Positions 1-5,365 of a stretch of DNA of 6,273 nt are shown piece by piece. The notes beneath the pieces are model-generated. The model worked only from the letters and a program-made list of their open reading frames with translations, ran no database searches and was not told the origin of the DNA. The stretch is taken from the NCBI GenBank assembly GCA_035258565.1, contig DATFXF010000335.1:1-6273 (forward strand), written 5' to 3'. The DNA is from DATFXF01 sp035258565 (GTDB taxonomy: Bacteria; Acidobacteriota; Terriglobia; Acidiferrales; UBA7541). Made by a program: the position numbers and the translations under genes. How positions within the stretch are numbered: position 1 is the first letter of the stretch; each line of letters starts with the position of its first letter.

Positions 1-193
1 TCCGCCCCAGGACCTCTTGCGCATCGCTTGTGCTTTTCACCTGCGGGTAGCGGGACCGGGCTCGCTGCCGCCGCTCCAGAGCGGGCTCACAAATCGTTGC
101 CATCTCTGAGCCTGGCAACTCACTAAAGATGCGCGCATAGTTTGGCCCCCAGTACCCGTAGCCCAAAAGTGCCACACGCACAGGTCCCGCCAT
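1..193 (-). CDS. Gfo/Idh/MocA-family oxidoreductase, N-terminal part (cut by left edge)
   Basis: Only the first 64 residues are visible. After a short lead (MAGPVR) comes a beta-strand and glycine-rich loop, VALLGYGYWGPNYARIF, at about residues 6-23. This is the Rossmann NAD(P)-binding signature of Gfo/Idh/MocA oxidoreductases, and the GYGYWGPN form is common in members that act on nucleotide sugars. A second strand (MATICEP, residues 31-37) ends in an acidic residue, as expected for ribose binding of NAD. By family knowledge the full protein would be about 330-380 residues and oxidise or reduce a sugar or cyclitol; the substrate cannot be read from this fragment. The ATG at 193 is preferred because GGGAG lies 5 bases upstream (199-203). 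An in-frame ATG at 253 would add 20 Gly/Ser-rich residues but has no clear ribosome binding site. The upstream glycosyltransferase suggests a role in surface-sugar synthesis (inference). Confidence 0.82.
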   Translation of the reverse strand, partial: MAGPVRVALLGYGYWGPNYARIFSELPGSEMATICEPALERRQRARSRYPQVKSTSDAQEVLGR

Positions 194-220
194 TCCTGCT
201 CCCACGCCGCTCTGCTTTTC

Positions 221-240
221 CGAACCGCCCGGCTGGTTCG
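221..240. repeat. Short inverted repeat upstream of the oxidoreductase start
   Basis: CGAACC (221-226) and GGTTCG (235-240) are perfect 6-base complementary arms around an 8-base loop. The repeat lies 28-47 bases upstream of the preferred oxidoreductase start at 193. It could fold in the 5' leader or bind a regulator, but a 6-base arm in GC-rich DNA may be chance. If translation starts at 253 instead, it lies inside the coding region. Confidence 0.3.
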
Positions 241-400
241 TCCCCGAATCCATCCAGTTTAAATCATCCGCCGCCCTGGGGGCGCACAAACTACACCGGG
301 CCGTGCATCGACACCCGGACAGAGGGAGGAGCGCCCCGGGTTGAGACCGACTGCGGATTTGACGGCCACTGCATGCCAATTCCAGCCTTTTTTCTGCTTC

Positions 401-418
401 GAGGTTCGGGGAAACCTC
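401..418. repeat. Hairpin-forming inverted repeat after the glycosyltransferase gene
   Basis: GAGGTT (401-406) and AACCTC (413-418) form a perfect 6-base stem with a 6-base loop, starting 28 bases past the glycosyltransferase stop. Its position fits a terminator, but on the minus strand it is followed by an A-rich tract rather than a T run, so it does not meet the rule for an intrinsic terminator. It could be a 3' mRNA stabilising stem. Confidence 0.3.
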
Positions 419-445
419 CGGATGTCTGTCGTTCGGTTTCGGGGC

Positions 446-1228
446 TTAGTCGAATAGGCTAAAGCGGAGGATCCACCACAGCGCCCGCAAGCCATCCCGC
501 CAGGTGATTTTCTTGCCTTCCTGGTAGGTGCGGCCGGAGTAGGAAATCGGCACCTCATAAACGCGCCACTTCCCTTTGGCAACTTTAGCGGTAATCTCCG
601 GTTCAAAGCCGAACCCATCCGATCGCAAACGGATCCCTTCGAGAACCTCGCGCCGGAACACCTTGTAGCCGGTTTCCATGTCTGAAAGTTTCAGATTCGT
701 GAGCATGTCGGATAGCAGGGTGAGGAATTTATTCCCAACATAGTGCCAAAAATAGTGGACACGTTGCGGACCACCGATGAACCGGGACCCATAGACTACG
801 TCGGCTCGCCCGTCCAGAATCGGTTCCAGGAGCTTGCCGTAATCGCGAGGGTCATACTCCAGGTCTGCATCCTGAACCAGAATGACGTTGCCGGTCGCCC
901 CCACAAGGCCGCGCCTTAATGCCGCACCTTTCCCCCGATTCTTCTCCTGGAAAAAGAAGCGGAGATTTTCCAGTTGGAGCCGGGCCAGCCCGCCCAGGAT
1001 TTCCGCCTCTCGCGCTCCGGCGGCCTGCTGGCGAGCCATTTCTTGCAACCATTCGCGAGTTCCATCGGAAGACCCGTCGTCAACGACGATGACTTCCTTG
1101 GATACGTCGCTGGCCTGAACGCGGCGAAGAATCTCCTCAATGTACATTCTTTCGTTATAAACAGGCATCACGACGGAAAGTGTCGGGGATTGTGAGGCAG
1201 TCGGGTGCCGAGACGATGGGACCGTCAC
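446..1228 (-). CDS. Family 2 glycosyltransferase, polyprenyl-phosphate sugar synthase type
   Basis: The 260-residue protein has a GT-A fold glycosyltransferase domain over residues 17-230. Visible motifs are SVVMPVYNE (18-26), the nucleotide-binding EVIVVDDGSSDGT (45-57), EKNRGKGAALRRG (95-107), the metal-binding QDADLEYDP (119-127), YGSRF (146-150), DMETGYKVFRRE (183-194) and GFGFEPEI (205-212). This set matches dolichyl-phosphate mannose synthase-like enzymes, which transfer a sugar from a nucleotide donor to a polyprenyl phosphate at the inner membrane face. No transmembrane segment is evident; the Trp- and Leu-rich C-terminus (about 247-259) may touch the membrane. A Gln/Ala/Glu-rich stretch (about 64-92) lengthens the segment before EKNRGKG. 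The start is a GTG at 1228, just ahead of the fold, with AGGAAGG 10 bases upstream (1239-1245). The frame stays open to 1468, but that part shows no protein-like conservation. Sugar and acceptor are unknown. Confidence 0.87.
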   Translation of the reverse strand: MTVPSSRHPTASQSPTLSVVMPVYNERMYIEEILRRVQASDVSKEVIVVDDGSSDGTREWLQEMARQQAAGAREAEILGGLARLQLENLRFFFQEKNRGKGAALRRGLVGATGNVILVQDADLEYDPRDYGKLLEPILDGRADVVYGSRFIGGPQRVHYFWHYVGNKFLTLLSDMLTNLKLSDMETGYKVFRREVLEGIRLRSDGFGFEPEITAKVAKGKWRVYEVPISYSGRTYQEGKKITWRDGLRALWWILRFSLFD

Positions 1229-1264
1229 ACTCCGCTCGCCTTCCTCAACACACCGCGCTGGACA

Positions 1265-1274
1265 GCCATATGGC
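1265..1274. repeat. 10-base perfect palindrome upstream of the glycosyltransferase
   Basis: GCCATATGGC is a perfect palindrome 36 bases upstream of the GTG start at 1228. This is a plausible operator position. A 10-base palindrome can also occur by chance, and no matching second copy is seen nearby. Confidence 0.22.
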
Positions 1275-1427
1275 AGATCTTCCAGCCGAGCTGCCAGAAA
1301 GGTAGGACGGTTTGCGGGCGCGAAAGGAAAATCGGGTAAACGACGACCCGCGACAGGGATGCACTGTGGAAGGAGGCTGACCTGATCGCTGACGAGACAG
1401 CCTGTCCAAATCAAATCGGCCAGGCAG

Positions 1428-1454
1428 CTTCCGGCACACGGGGCCACCCGGAAG
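1428..1454. repeat. Inverted repeat downstream of the DUF192 gene
   Basis: CTTCCGG (1428-1434) and CCGGAAG (1448-1454) are perfect 7-base arms around a 13-base loop, about 89 bases past the DUF192 stop. In minus-strand RNA it would make a stable GC-rich stem, possibly marking the 3' end of the tad-side transcript. No T run follows it, so it is not a standard intrinsic terminator. Confidence 0.35.
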
Positions 1455-1542
1455 ACCCAACCCCGCAACTCTCAAGATACCAAAATGTCGAACCCTGCCC
1501 TGCCGGAGCGGAGGCGGTTTCCTTCGAGCTCGCCAAGCCCGG

Positions 1543-1917
1543 TCACTTGAGCGGCACAAACTCGAGCCGATCACCAATTTGAGTCCCGGTGCGGAATACG
1601 GTATGGGCAGGCAGCTCCAACACGCTGTCCGACTTGAGCGAAACGCTCGAGATGCGGAAAGGTCGCACGTGTTCTTCAATGGCGACCACCTCTTTTTGCC
1701 GGTCGAGGAAAATTAAGTCCAGCGGGAACAGCATCCCGAACGTGTGCACGCCGTGGGAGGGCGTAATCCATAGGCCGCGGCCGGGGCGCGCCCAGCGTTT
1801 GGTCTTGCCGAGCAAGCCCACCAGCCGACGCAAGTAGGTATCCGCTACTACCACCTCAGTGGCTACAAACGTCTCCCGGGTTTTGTTATAGACATACACG
1901 TGCGGGTGGCTATTCAC
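1543..1917 (-). CDS. DUF192-family protein
   Basis: This protein of about 124 residues matches the small DUF192 family over nearly its whole length. Visible landmarks are a Tyr-rich first strand with NKTRETFVAT (11-20), ADTYLRRLVGLLGK (25-38), GRGLWITPSHGVHTFGM (46-62), FPLDLIFLD (64-72), RPFRI (85-89), VLELPAH (99-105) and a final GD.LEF (116-120). Many relatives have PC where this one has PS (residues 53-54). The biochemical role of the family is not established. I chose the GTG at 1917, which has GAGGA 7 bases upstream (1925-1929) and gives a protein beginning at the conserved region. It has no signal peptide, whereas many DUF192 proteins are exported, so this copy is predicted to be cytoplasmic. 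The frame stays open upstream to a TTG at 2046, but that would overlap the small membrane-peptide gene and add unconserved sequence. It lies 55 bases after the peptide gene, in the same direction as the tad genes. Confidence 0.82.
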   Translation of the reverse strand: MNSHPHVYVYNKTRETFVATEVVVADTYLRRLVGLLGKTKRWARPGRGLWITPSHGVHTFGMLFPLDLIFLDRQKEVVAIEEHVRPFRISSVSLKSDSVLELPAHTVFRTGTQIGDRLEFVPLK

Positions 1918-1972
1918 CAAGCCGTCCTCGCGCGCAAATTTCAGGTGGCCTTGGCTCTCGGTCGCCCGCCTC

Positions 1973-2071
1973 TTACTCGGATGCCCGACGGCGCCGACGC
2001 CAAATAATGACGAGCAGGACCACCACAGCCAGAATCCCGGCCACAACGCGAATGAGCGTCGTAGTATCCAT
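1973..2071 (-). CDS. Small single-pass membrane peptide with an Arg5 tail (32 aa)
   Basis: A 32-codon frame runs from an ATG at 2071 to a TAA at 1973-1975. The peptide has a short polar start (MDTTTLIR), a hydrophobic helix of about 16 residues (about 9-24) made of Val, Ile, Leu and Ala and ending in Trp, then five arginines (25-29) and the end ASE. By the positive-inside rule the arginines lie in the cytoplasm and the N-terminus outside. The start is fixed: an in-frame TAG lies two codons upstream, and a strong GGGAGGA (2081-2087) lies 9 bases before the ATG. The gene sits between tadC (69 bases upstream) and the DUF192 gene (55 bases downstream). It is not a Flp pilin, because it lacks the prepilin cleavage site, the Glu-Tyr motif and sufficient length. 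I do not recognise a family. It may be a small accessory subunit of the pilus platform or an unrelated membrane peptide; function unknown. Confidence 0.68.
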   Translation of the reverse strand: MDTTTLIRVVAGILAVVVLLVIIWRRRRRASE

Positions 2072-2080
2072 ACTCTACTT

Positions 2081-2087
2081 TCCTCCC
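2081..2087 (-). promoter_or_regulatory. Strong ribosome binding site for the 32-aa membrane peptide
   Basis: GGGAGGA on the minus strand is a near-perfect Shine-Dalgarno sequence, 9 bases from the ATG at 2071. It is one of the clearest ribosome binding sites in the window and the main reason to accept so short a gene. Confidence 0.65.
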
Positions 2088-2140
2088 TCAGTTCGATTGA
2101 TGTCTTCCTCAGACCCCTGGGAGCCGATCCAACTTGTACC

Positions 2141-3058
2141 CTATTGGGACATCGGGAACAACGTGCGCACCAGAGTGATGACCGCCGGACCCAAGATGAC
2201 CACGAACAGAGCCGGGAAGATGAAAAACACCAGTGGCGGAACCATCTTCACGGTGACCTTGGCGGCCAGCTCTTCGGCCCGCTGCCGACGCTGTACCCGC
2301 ATTTTTTCCGAATGGACGCGCAACGATTGGGTCAGGTCGGTTCCAAAGCGATCCGTCTGAATCAGCATCGCCACCAGTGTCTTGAGATCCTCCACTCCCG
2401 TGCGCACGCCCAGCTCGCGCAGGGCCTCGATCCGGCTCTTCCCCAAGCGCATCTCCAGATTGACAAGCTGCAGCTCATCGCTTAGCTCATGATGGACAAG
2501 CCTAATTTCCTGAGAAACCCGCAGCATGGCTTGGTCGAGACCCAAGCCCGCTTCCACACACACGACCAGAAGATCGAGAGCATCGGGCATGGCCAGGACA
2601 ATGCGCCTCTGCCGGCGCCGGATGCGGCCGGTGAGCCAAATCTCAGGGAGTAGGAAGCCGAGAATGGGGGCCGCAGCAAGGATGAGCATCGGACTGAAGT
2701 GGTAAAAGCCCGTGAAGTAGACCAGACAAAACAGACCCACCGGCAACACGACCATCATGCCGCGCATGATTTGGACCGCCTCCGGGCGGCGGAATCCGGC
2801 GCGAATCATCATGCGATGCGTGCGGGAGAGCTGCGCCGTGGAGCCCGGGAGCAGCTTGCCCACGTCGGTCAGGACGCGCTCGATGCGCTCCTTTTGTTTT
2901 TCCCGGAAACGAGTCTCTGGAACCGCCCCAGACGGAAGGGCTTGCGCCAATCGGCTGAGCCGCCCAGTCACCGCACTCTCCCCTGTCGAAAAGGCGTAGA
3001 ACAAGGCCATGACTACAACAAGTGAGGCCACGAAGGCAATGGCTGAAATCAAGATCAT
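2141..3058 (-). CDS. tadC: Tad pilus inner-membrane platform protein TadC (type II secretion F domain)
   Basis: This 305-residue protein has the TadC layout. There is an N-terminal membrane helix (about 2-22), a basic, charged linker, two adjacent helices (about 98-118 and 122-142), a cytoplasmic type II secretion F domain (about 157-280) and a C-terminal helix (about 273-297). The F domain opens with MPDALDLLVVCVEAGLGLDQAM (157-178), the classic TadC signature, and contains the ELQLVNLEMRLGKSR segment (195-209) and a QTDRFGTDL segment (234-242). In the Tad family TadC pairs with TadB to form the platform that couples the CpaF/TadA ATPase to pilus assembly. The ATG at 3058 lies 22 bases after the tadB stop with only a weak GA-rich ribosome binding site, so translation is probably coupled to tadB. 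Length and motifs are normal for the family, with no sign of damage. Confidence 0.92.
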   Translation of the reverse strand: MILISAIAFVASLVVVMALFYAFSTGESAVTGRLSRLAQALPSGAVPETRFREKQKERIERVLTDVGKLLPGSTAQLSRTHRMMIRAGFRRPEAVQIMRGMMVVLPVGLFCLVYFTGFYHFSPMLILAAAPILGFLLPEIWLTGRIRRRQRRIVLAMPDALDLLVVCVEAGLGLDQAMLRVSQEIRLVHHELSDELQLVNLEMRLGKSRIEALRELGVRTGVEDLKTLVAMLIQTDRFGTDLTQSLRVHSEKMRVQRRQRAEELAAKVTVKMVPPLVFFIFPALFVVILGPAVITLVRTLFPMSQ

Positions 3059-3080
3059 CTTATTCGCTCTCGCCGCCTGT

Positions 3081-4049
3081 TCATACCTCGATCTGGACGA
3101 TCTTCCAGAGTAGGATGGACCCGATCACCTGTAACACAGCTGCGATCCCAAGAAAATAGGGTCCCCACGGGTCCGTAAAAAGCAAATTAATGTACGTAGG
3201 ATTCAGGACCCTCAGAAGCAGAACCATTAACGGCGGCAACGAAATCAGGATAACCGCCGTCAGACGGCCTTGGGCGGTGCGGATGCGCACCTCCCCCTGA
3301 ATCCGGAAGCGTTCGCGGACGACTTTAGCCAGGTTATCCAGGACCTCGGCCAAATTCCCGCCGGTCTCTTTCTGGACGAGAAGCGCCGTGACAAAAAATC
3401 TAACGTCGATGAGCGGCACGCGCTCGGCAAGGTTCAACATGGCATCGCGGAGGGGCAAACCGAAGTTCTGCTCCTCAAATACGGTGCGAAACTCTCCAGC
3501 CACCGGCTCCGGAAGCTCCTTGCCGACCATTTCCATCCCGGTTGTGAAGGCGTGTCCGGCACGGAGCGCCCGGCCCAATAGGTCAATGGCCTCGGGAAAG
3601 TGCGCCTCGAACAGCTTCAGACGCCGCGAGCGCAGAAAGGCTACCACGGCGGTCGGGACAAAGCCTCCAGCAAGGCCCAGCACCAACGCCAGCACAATGC
3701 CCATGCGGAACAGCAGGGCGAGCACAAAGGTCCCCAAGGCCAGCACGGCAGTCAGAAGGATCAGTTTGGCTGGCTTCATCTTCAAGCCTGCCTGGGACAG
3801 GAACACCCGCAAGCGGTGGGCCCCCGACCAGGTCATCAGCAGGCGGTGCATCCAGGGCACGTCGCTCAGCAGTTCGTCGCGCAGCAGCTCCATATCTGCC
3901 GAAACCGAACCGCGCTTCTGCACTTTTTCAATGGCCTCCAGACGCTTGCGGATCACCTCCTCCCGAGCTTGTCCTCCCCCCAGGAGCAGGGCCGCGGCAA
4001 AGACCACCACAATAACCAAGAATGTCAGGACTGCCAGAAACAGGGCCAT
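3081..4049 (-). CDS. tadB: Tad pilus inner-membrane platform protein TadB (type II secretion F domain)
   Basis: The protein has 322 residues. It has an N-terminal membrane helix (about 2-24), a charged linker, paired helices (about 95-114 and 117-139), a type II secretion F domain (about 150-275) and C-terminal helices (about 262-281 and 297-317). Family landmarks are FPEAIDLLGRALRAGHAF (151-168) and ALLVQKETGGNLAEVLDNLA (222-241), typical of TadB. TadB forms the inner-membrane platform with TadC and is thought to contact the CpaF hexamer. The ATG at 4049 is chosen because AAGGAG (4056-4061) lies 6 bases upstream and the hydrophobic helix begins directly after it. A GTG at 4082 would add 11 residues encoded inside the end of cpaF and is unlikely. 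The gene begins 10 bases after the cpaF stop. Confidence 0.92.
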   Translation of the reverse strand: MALFLAVLTFLVIVVVFAAALLLGGGQAREEVIRKRLEAIEKVQKRGSVSADMELLRDELLSDVPWMHRLLMTWSGAHRLRVFLSQAGLKMKPAKLILLTAVLALGTFVLALLFRMGIVLALVLGLAGGFVPTAVVAFLRSRRLKLFEAHFPEAIDLLGRALRAGHAFTTGMEMVGKELPEPVAGEFRTVFEEQNFGLPLRDAMLNLAERVPLIDVRFFVTALLVQKETGGNLAEVLDNLAKVVRERFRIQGEVRIRTAQGRLTAVILISLPPLMVLLLRVLNPTYINLLFTDPWGPYFLGIAAVLQVIGSILLWKIVQIEV

Positions 4050-4055
4050 CCCTAG

Positions 4056-4061
4056 CTCCTT
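4056..4061 (-). promoter_or_regulatory. tadB ribosome binding site overlapping the cpaF stop codon
   Basis: AAGGAG on the minus strand begins within the cpaF TAA stop (4060-4062) and ends 6 bases before the tadB ATG. A ribosome finishing cpaF therefore stops on the tadB start signal. This arrangement favours translational coupling and matched production of motor and platform. Confidence 0.75.
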
Positions 4062-5355
4062 AATGGACTCGGTGGGGCTCAAACATCTCCATCGGCAGCC
4101 GAATTCCGGAGGTCAGCAATTGTTCCGCAAACTTGGGGCGGATCCCCGTGGGTAGATAGTCACCCAGTACTTCATTCTTCTCCCCGATCCCCTGTTTCTT
4201 GAACAGGAAAATGTCTTGCATGGTGACGATGTCCCCTTCCATGCCGGTGATCTCGGCCAGGCTGGTCACCTTTCGCGTGCCATCACTCAAGCGGCTGACT
4301 TGAACCACCACATTGATCGCCGAGGCGATCTGGCGACGGATGGCCTTATCGGGAAGGTTCAAATTGGCCATGGCGACCATCGTTTCTAAGCGGCTGAGGG
4401 CATCGCGAGGCGAATTGGCGTGGATGGTGGTGATCGAACCGTCGTGGCCGGTGTTCATGGCCTGGAGCATGTCCAGAGCTTCCTCACCGCGCACCTCACC
4501 CACGATGATACGGTCGGGGCGCATGCGCAGGGTGTTGATCACCAATTGTCGCTGCCGGATGGCCCCTTTCCCTTCGATATTCGGGGGACGCGTCTCGAGG
4601 CGCACTATGTGCTCCTGGCGGAGTTGCAACTCCGCAGCGTCCTCGATGGTGACGATGCGCTCCTTGTTGGAAATGAAAGCAGAAAGAACGTTGAGCAGGG
4701 TCGTCTTTCCTGCACCCGTGCCGCCCGAGATCAAAACGTTCAAGCGGGCGCGCACGCAACCCGCCAACAGTTCCAACATTTGCGGCGTGACCGACCGATA
4801 GCGAATCAGCTCTTCGCCGCTCAGGCACTCTCGTCCGAAACGCCGGATGGAGAGACAAGGCCCGTCCACCGCGAGCGGCGGGACGATGGCGTTGACGCGC
4901 GAGCCATCGGGGAGCCGGGCGTCCACCATTGGGGAGGACTCGTCCACGCGCCGTCCGACCGCCGACACGATGCGGTCAATGATCACCATCAGGTGGGCGT
5001 CGTCACGGAACTTAATCCCGGTGCGCTCCAACAGGCCGTGCCGCTCGATGTACACGTTCCGGTGCGTATTCACCAGGATGTCGGAGATCTTGGGATCCTT
5101 CAGCAGGGGCTCGAGCGGGCCCAGGCCAAACACTTCGTCGAGCACTTCTTGGGTCAGCCGCTCCCGCTCGCGCAAGGACATCGGCGTGGATTCCCCCACG
5201 ACGAGCCCGTCGATGATCTGCGCCAACTCACCTTTCACGGCATTGCGGTCCAACTGCGTCAGTTTCTCAAGGTTCAGCTTCTGAAGCAGCTTGCGATGGA
5301 TGGCCGACTTCAGCGCGTTAAAATCGTTTTTCCCAACTGGCACGGTTGTTGACAT
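4060..5355 (-). CDS. cpaF: Tad pilus assembly/secretion ATPase CpaF (TadA)
   Basis: The protein has 431 residues, normal length for CpaF/TadA of the type II/IV secretion ATPase superfamily. The N-terminal helical part carries the CpaF-type LKSAIHRKLLQKLNLEKL (15-32), followed by an N-terminal domain with FGLGPLEPLL (76-85) and VNAIVPP (154-160). The motor domain has Walker A GGTGAGKTT (211-219), the Asp box RIVTIEDAAEL (233-243), the Walker B region RIIVGEVRGEE (282-292, with the Glu usual in this family) and the His box GHDGSITTIHAN (303-314). All catalytic motifs are intact. It is expected to form a cytoplasmic hexamer whose ATP hydrolysis drives pilin polymerisation, and in some systems retraction, through TadB and TadC. 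The ATG at 5355 has GAGGA 5 bases upstream (5361-5365). A GTG at 5367 would add only four residues and overlap the cpaE stop. Confidence 0.95.
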   Translation of the reverse strand: MSTTVPVGKNDFNALKSAIHRKLLQKLNLEKLTQLDRNAVKGELAQIIDGLVVGESTPMSLRERERLTQEVLDEVFGLGPLEPLLKDPKISDILVNTHRNVYIERHGLLERTGIKFRDDAHLMVIIDRIVSAVGRRVDESSPMVDARLPDGSRVNAIVPPLAVDGPCLSIRRFGRECLSGEELIRYRSVTPQMLELLAGCVRARLNVLISGGTGAGKTTLLNVLSAFISNKERIVTIEDAAELQLRQEHIVRLETRPPNIEGKGAIRQRQLVINTLRMRPDRIIVGEVRGEEALDMLQAMNTGHDGSITTIHANSPRDALSRLETMVAMANLNLPDKAIRRQIASAINVVVQVSRLSDGTRKVTSLAEITGMEGDIVTMQDIFLFKKQGIGEKNEVLGDYLPTGIRPKFAEQLLTSGIRLPMEMFEPHRVH

Positions 5356-5360
5356 GGTCG

Positions 5361-5365
5361 TCCTC
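5361..5365 (-). promoter_or_regulatory. cpaF ribosome binding site overlapping the cpaE stop codon
   Basis: GAGGA on the minus strand overlaps the cpaE TGA (5364-5366) and lies 5 bases before the cpaF ATG at 5355. It decides the start codon and repeats the stop/ribosome-site overlap seen at the cpaF-tadB junction. Confidence 0.72.

Larger units (their letters stand above)
194..445. other. Gene-free stretch between the oxidoreductase and the glycosyltransferase
   Basis: This stretch of 252 bases holds no gene I can support. The open frames crossing it give Pro-, Arg- and Ser-rich translations without recognisable motifs. It contains two short perfect inverted repeats (221-240 and 401-418) and a run of six T on the plus strand (388-393). 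It may hold the promoter and 5' leader of the oxidoreductase gene, but I could not find a convincing -35/-10 pair on the minus strand. No tRNA or other structured RNA was recognised. Confidence 0.5.
1229..1542. other. Gene-free stretch between the glycosyltransferase and DUF192 genes
   Basis: This stretch of 314 bases carries no gene I can support. Long open frames cross it on the minus strand, but their translations are rich in Arg, Pro, Cys and Ser and lack motifs, as expected of GC-rich non-coding DNA. It contains a 7-base-arm inverted repeat (1428-1454), a small one (GACAG/CTGTC, 1396-1406) and a 10-base palindrome (1265-1274). It probably separates the tad-side operon from the glycosyltransferase gene and should hold a terminator and/or promoter, but I see no T-tailed hairpin and no good sigma-70 hexamer pair. 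Confidence 0.5.

Noticed and set aside
388..418. Intrinsic terminator made of the 401-418 hairpin and the T6 run
   Set aside because: The T run lies before the hairpin on the plus strand and appears as an A run after it on the minus strand, so neither direction has a stem followed by T.
381..420. tRNA T-arm-like sequence around GGTTCGGGG
   Set aside because: The loop does not fit the TTCNA pattern, and no matching acceptor stem or anticodon arm could be built around it.
142..462. 106-codon plus-strand frame across the left gene-free stretch
   Set aside because: It overlaps the oxidoreductase start on the opposite strand. The translation is Pro/Ser/Arg-rich without motifs, and no good ribosome binding site was seen.
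1245..1679. 144-codon minus-strand frame overlapping the end of the DUF192 gene
   Set aside because: It runs in another frame through the conserved DUF192 C-terminus, and its Arg/Ser-rich translation shows no family features.
1918..2046. N-terminal extension of the DUF192 protein from a TTG at 2046
   Set aside because: It would overlap the membrane-peptide gene in another frame, and the added residues do not resemble DUF192 proteins. The GTG at 1917 has a better ribosome binding site.
1543..2071. The small membrane peptide as a frameshifted membrane anchor of the DUF192 protein
   Set aside because: The peptide has its own strong ribosome binding site and stop codon, and 55 bases separate it from the DUF192 start. 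Its predicted topology would leave a fused DUF192 domain in the cytoplasm anyway.
1973..2071. The small peptide as a Flp pilin
   Set aside because: It lacks a Gly-terminated prepilin leader, the Glu-Tyr motif after the cleavage site and the usual 50-70 residue length.
3388..4155. 255-codon open frame on the plus strand
   Set aside because: It is antisense to tadB and the end of cpaF. The translation is dominated by Arg, Ser and Pro, with no recognisable domain.
4420..5352. 310-codon open frame on the plus strand
   Set aside because: It lies wholly antisense to cpaF, whose catalytic motifs are intact. The translation is rich in His, Arg and Gln and has no motif, as expected of a GC-rich antisense shadow.
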